From JAZKBN01 sp040388605 (GTDB taxonomy: Bacteria; Bacteroidota; Bacteroidia; Cytophagales; Flexibacteraceae): a stretch of DNA of 64,000 bases. The DNA is taken from NCBI GenBank assembly GCA_040388605.1, contig JAZKBN010000012.1, positions 62,001 to 126,000 on the forward strand. The letters run 5' to 3'. The first letter of the stretch is position 1. The number at the start of each line of letters is the position of its first letter. Under the pieces are notes generated by a model. The model saw only the letters and a program-made list of their open reading frames with translations. It was not told the DNA's origin and did not search any database. Shown piece by piece: positions 61,253 to 64,000 of this stretch. Made by a program: the position numbers and the translations under genes.

Positions 61253-63640
61253 TTAAAACGCCAGTGTTGCCCCTAATGATGGCATAATGGGCAATTGCCG
61301 CACTATATCAAGCGTAACGCGGTTCACATAAAACACATTATCGCGGTTATAGGCATTGGTTACACCTGCGCTAACTTCAAGCTTAGCGTTTTTGCTGAGT
61401 TCAAAATTGCGTTTCAGGCTTAGGTCAAGCCTGTGGTAGTAAGGTAAGCGTCCGCGATTAAACTGTGCGGTATTGCCGTAGTAAATACCGAGGTTCCCGT
61501 TTTCGTGGGTATAGTCGGCATCAGCTCCTCCGGGCAGGCTTTGGTTCTCGTAAAAGGCAACTGTTTGGGTAAAAGGAAAGCCGGACCCAAGGTTGTACCT
61601 TAAATCAAACTCCCATTTTTTGTCTTTCCCGAAATGGTACCCTGCCAATACGTTCATGTTATGCCTGCGATCAAAAATGGGTGCATATACGGTATCGTTA
61701 TAGGTACGGGTAATTTTGCTCAGGCTGTAGCTCAGCTGCAGAAACAGGTTTTGTCCTTCATATTTAACCTGGAAATCTATGCCTTTTGCAAGGCTTGTTT
61801 CCTGTATAAAGTCGGGGTCATCCTGGAATTTCTTTTCGCGGTTTATGTTCACAAACCTGTCGAAATACTTCAGGTATGGTTCAACGCTGAATTCAATTTC
61901 ATCGTTCAGGTCAAACTCAACACCGGTTATCAGGTGGTAAGATGTCTGCAAATTGCTTGATGCCTTTTCCTTCGGCGATTTGTAAACAGCATCGGGGCTG
62001 GTAATGTAGCCGCTGAAAAGGTTAACCACATCCCTGTCTGATGCCGTGCTGAAAAGGTTTTGGCTGTACCTGCCCATGGCTGTTTTAAACCTTAAACGAT
62101 CTGTAGCCTTGTATTTAATGCCTAAACGGGGTTCTATCCTGGCTACGCTGAGGGCGCTGTAATACTGCATCCGGATGCCCGGCTCAAAAATAAAATTGCC
62201 GGTTACCCATTTGTACCTCGCAAAGGTGAATACCTCTGAATTGTACTTGGGTCCGTAGCTTGCTATAATTTTTGTTGGCGTTACACCCTGGAAAATGCTG
62301 TTATTGCTAACCACACCCAGCCCGTATTTCAGCTCATCCTTATCAAAGTTATAGGTAAAATCAAGCTGACCGTTAAACCCGTCTATTGTGCTGGAACGTG
62401 GTAACGATGCTGTTTCTGAAATACCAATATCGTAGCTGCTGTAAGAAAAGTTACCGCTTATAAGCGCCGATGTACCATCGAGCAAAACGAGAAAATTACT
62501 TCCTATGCCCCATGAATTCCAGTTGAAGTTATTGAGCTCACCAAGGCGCGCCTTATCATTAAAGCTGAACCCAAAGAGGCTGGCCTTGCTTCCGCCTGCT
62601 GCATGCAGGGTGGTTTTGCCATATAAATCCGTAAAGCTGAAAGGGAGGCCGTTGCCGCTGATACCCTTAGCGTAAGGGTAAAAAACCTTGGAGCTCTTAT
62701 CGAGGAAGCTGCTCCGGGCGCTGAATACAAACCCTGCGCCGGTACCTTCATCAGTTTTAGATTTCCAGATAGGTCCGTCGAGCAAAAGCCTGCCGGTAAA
62801 AGTATTGGCGCCAACCTTTCCTGAAATGCGGTTTTTGTTCCCGTCAATGGTTCTTACATCCATCACTGCCGATGCCCTGCCGCCATATTCAGCCCCGAAA
62901 CCGCCGGTATAAATATCAGCGTTACGTATAATTTCGGTATCGAAAACCGAGAAAAGGCCGATTGAGTGAAAAGGGTTGTAAACCACCATGCCATCAAGCA
63001 AAACAAGGTTTTGCACCGGTGTTCCGCCCCTGATATAAATTTGCCCGCCTTGGTCGCCGGTACTTACTATACCCGGAATGGTTTGCAGGTATTGGGCAAT
63101 ATCGGGCTCACCTCCTATAGACGGCATCATTTTAATCTCCCGCGGCGTAACCTGCGTAAGCGAAGCGTTCACTGTATTTTCCCTTGCCGCCCGGCTCCTG
63201 GTTCCCTGTATTTCAACAGCCTGCAATTGGGTGCTGCGCTCCTTTACAGTAAGCTTGCGGGTAAGGTTAGCCCCCGGAACCAGCGTAACGCTTTCGCTCA
63301 GTGTATCAAAGCCGATTCCTATTACAGTCAGCTTGTAATTCCCAGCCGGTATTTTACCGAACGAGAAAAAGCCGTTTACATCGGTAAGCCCCCCGTAAGA
63401 GGTTCCCTGTAAGAAAACAGTGGTGAATATAACGGGCTCTCCTGTTTTATCATTATAAACAAAACCGCGAATATCGCCCAGCTTTTGCGCCTGGGCCGAT
63501 AAGCTGCCGAAACTGAATAAAACACAAACCGTTAATCCTAAAGCGCACAAAATACGATTCAGGGTCAGTTTGGTTTCAGTATTTATAATATTAGAAGTAT
63601 ATGCTCGTTTCAAAGGCAAAAAACCATAAAGTTTGTCCAT
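61253..63640 (-). CDS. TonB-dependent outer-membrane receptor with N-terminal carboxypeptidase-like domain
   Basis: 795 residues: a leader with a hydrophobic signal (LCALGLTVCVLFSFGSLSAQAQ, about 32-53), a carboxypeptidase-regulatory-like domain (DIRGFVYNDKTGEPVIFTTVFLQGT), a plug domain (PDIAQYLQTIPGI, IYIRGGTPVQNLVLLDGM) and a 22-strand-type barrel ending in the aromatic terminus LGATLAF. It imports a ligand through the outer membrane using TonB energy. No SusD partner lies beside it, so a siderophore, vitamin or metal role is as likely as glycan uptake. The start is uncertain: the signal begins late. Confidence 0.93.
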   Translation of the reverse strand: MDKLYGFLPLKRAYTSNIINTETKLTLNRILCALGLTVCVLFSFGSLSAQAQKLGDIRGFVYNDKTGEPVIFTTVFLQGTSYGGLTDVNGFFSFGKIPAGNYKLTVIGIGFDTLSESVTLVPGANLTRKLTVKERSTQLQAVEIQGTRSRAARENTVNASLTQVTPREIKMMPSIGGEPDIAQYLQTIPGIVSTGDQGGQIYIRGGTPVQNLVLLDGMVVYNPFHSIGLFSVFDTEIIRNADIYTGGFGAEYGGRASAVMDVRTIDGNKNRISGKVGANTFTGRLLLDGPIWKSKTDEGTGAGFVFSARSSFLDKSSKVFYPYAKGISGNGLPFSFTDLYGKTTLHAAGGSKASLFGFSFNDKARLGELNNFNWNSWGIGSNFLVLLDGTSALISGNFSYSSYDIGISETASLPRSSTIDGFNGQLDFTYNFDKDELKYGLGVVSNNSIFQGVTPTKIIASYGPKYNSEVFTFARYKWVTGNFIFEPGIRMQYYSALSVARIEPRLGIKYKATDRLRFKTAMGRYSQNLFSTASDRDVVNLFSGYITSPDAVYKSPKEKASSNLQTSYHLITGVEFDLNDEIEFSVEPYLKYFDRFVNINREKKFQDDPDFIQETSLAKGIDFQVKYEGQNLFLQLSYSLSKITRTYNDTVYAPIFDRRHNMNVLAGYHFGKDKKWEFDLRYNLGSGFPFTQTVAFYENQSLPGGADADYTHENGNLGIYYGNTAQFNRGRLPYYHRLDLSLKRNFELSKNAKLEVSAGVTNAYNRDNVFYVNRVTLDIVRQLPIMPSLGATLAF

Positions 63641-63834
63641 CAGTATTCAGCGTTGCCCGCATTAAAAAGGCTGTAAGCATGTAAGTAGCACAGTTACAGC
63701 TGCCGGAATGCAAATCTGGAAATAAATTCGGAGGTTTTCCGCATTAATCCCGAATATTGCAGGCAGGAAATTCCGATAAATTTACATTTTCATCTGAATT
63801 TACTTTCAGTCAGCAACCTAATTAAATAAAAATT

Positions 63835-64000
63835 ATGGAGGAATCTATGGATTTTCAGGATAGCATCAATGAGGTGAAACCTGAGTTGGAGTGGCGCCAG
63901 GCCATAAACATAGGCTTAATTTCCGGCGGTATAAACGTAGTAATCATGCTGGCTAAATTCCTGGCCGGTTACGAGGTTTATTTCAATATGTGGACCCTGC
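63835..64000 (+). CDS. small membrane protein, start only (DUF4199-like?)
   Basis: 55 codons before the window ends: MEESMDFQDSINEVKPELEW, then RQAINIGLISGGINVVIMLA, ending near MWTL. A charged N-terminus is followed by one hydrophobic helix. The layout is like DUF4199 proteins common in Bacteroidota, but this is only a resemblance. The ATG at 63847 is an alternative start. Confidence 0.6.
   Translation, partial: MEESMDFQDSINEVKPELEWRQAINIGLISGGINVVIMLAKFLAGYEVYFNMWTL

Overview
The window comes from a member of the Bacteroidota, probably an environmental, Sphingobacteriia/Chitinophagia-like lineage assembled from a metagenome (three 10-N scaffold gaps). The assignment rests on type IX secretion (T9SS) sorting domains of both type A and type B, a PorX regulator, a SusC/CirA-like TonB receptor with an N-terminal carboxypeptidase-like domain, the DUF4290-murA pair, the parA-parB-DUF5683-dapB block, and a promoter of the form TTTG-N19-TAnnTTTG. 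I see no rRNA, tRNA, CRISPR array, insertion sequence or prophage. Most of the window is ordinary chromosomal housekeeping, with T9SS-exported surface proteins and one accessory island.

Layout. 0-9 kb: an S41 processing protease (cut by the window edge), a gene-poor kilobase, nrdA without nrdB, an OmpR/histidine-kinase pair, a LYS9-like dehydrogenase overlapping mtgA, and an orphan vsr. 9-21 kb: a secreted CotH-family protein, a biotin carrier protein, an M1 aminopeptidase lipoprotein interrupted by a suspicious gap, and a giant 1849-residue type B T9SS protein. 21-34 kb: kynurenine monooxygenase, DUF4290-murA (active-site Cys replaced by Asp), a Cys-rich copper-storage protein, ferrochelatase, an alpha/beta hydrolase, a GT-C membrane glycosyltransferase, polyphosphate kinase, RecQ, and a LolD-like ATPase that lacks its Q-loop segment. 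34-47 kb: dapB-DUF5683-parB-parA, a glycosyltransferase, an ECF sigma/anti-sigma pair divergent from a lipoprotein with a 20-bp palindrome between them, and a large ABCG-like transporter with a TerB-like N-terminus.

46.7-54.9 kb is the most interesting part. It is a co-directional minus-strand run encoding a putative esterase, a lipoprotein, an ATP-grasp ligase (broken by a gap whose flanks duplicate each other), a GCS2-type carboxylate-amine ligase, an M29-like aminopeptidase, a second glutathionylspermidine-synthase-like ATP-grasp enzyme, and purK. Three ligases that can form peptide-like bonds, together with a peptidase and an esterase, look like a system that makes or turns over a small peptide-like metabolite or tag. 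The 640-bp space inside this run holds a structured, hairpin-rich repeat. A relative of that repeat lies 10.7 kb away at about 38.7-38.9 kb. 55-64 kb: an M50 protease, PorX, a DUF1573 protein, a type A T9SS protein, a TonB-dependent receptor, and the start of a small membrane protein.

Two of the three N-gaps join contigs whose ends are colinear but clearly divergent homologues (11/27 and 27/39 residues identical). Each gap therefore either hides a collapsed tandem gene duplication or marks a chimeric join. Conclusions that cross these gaps should be treated with care.
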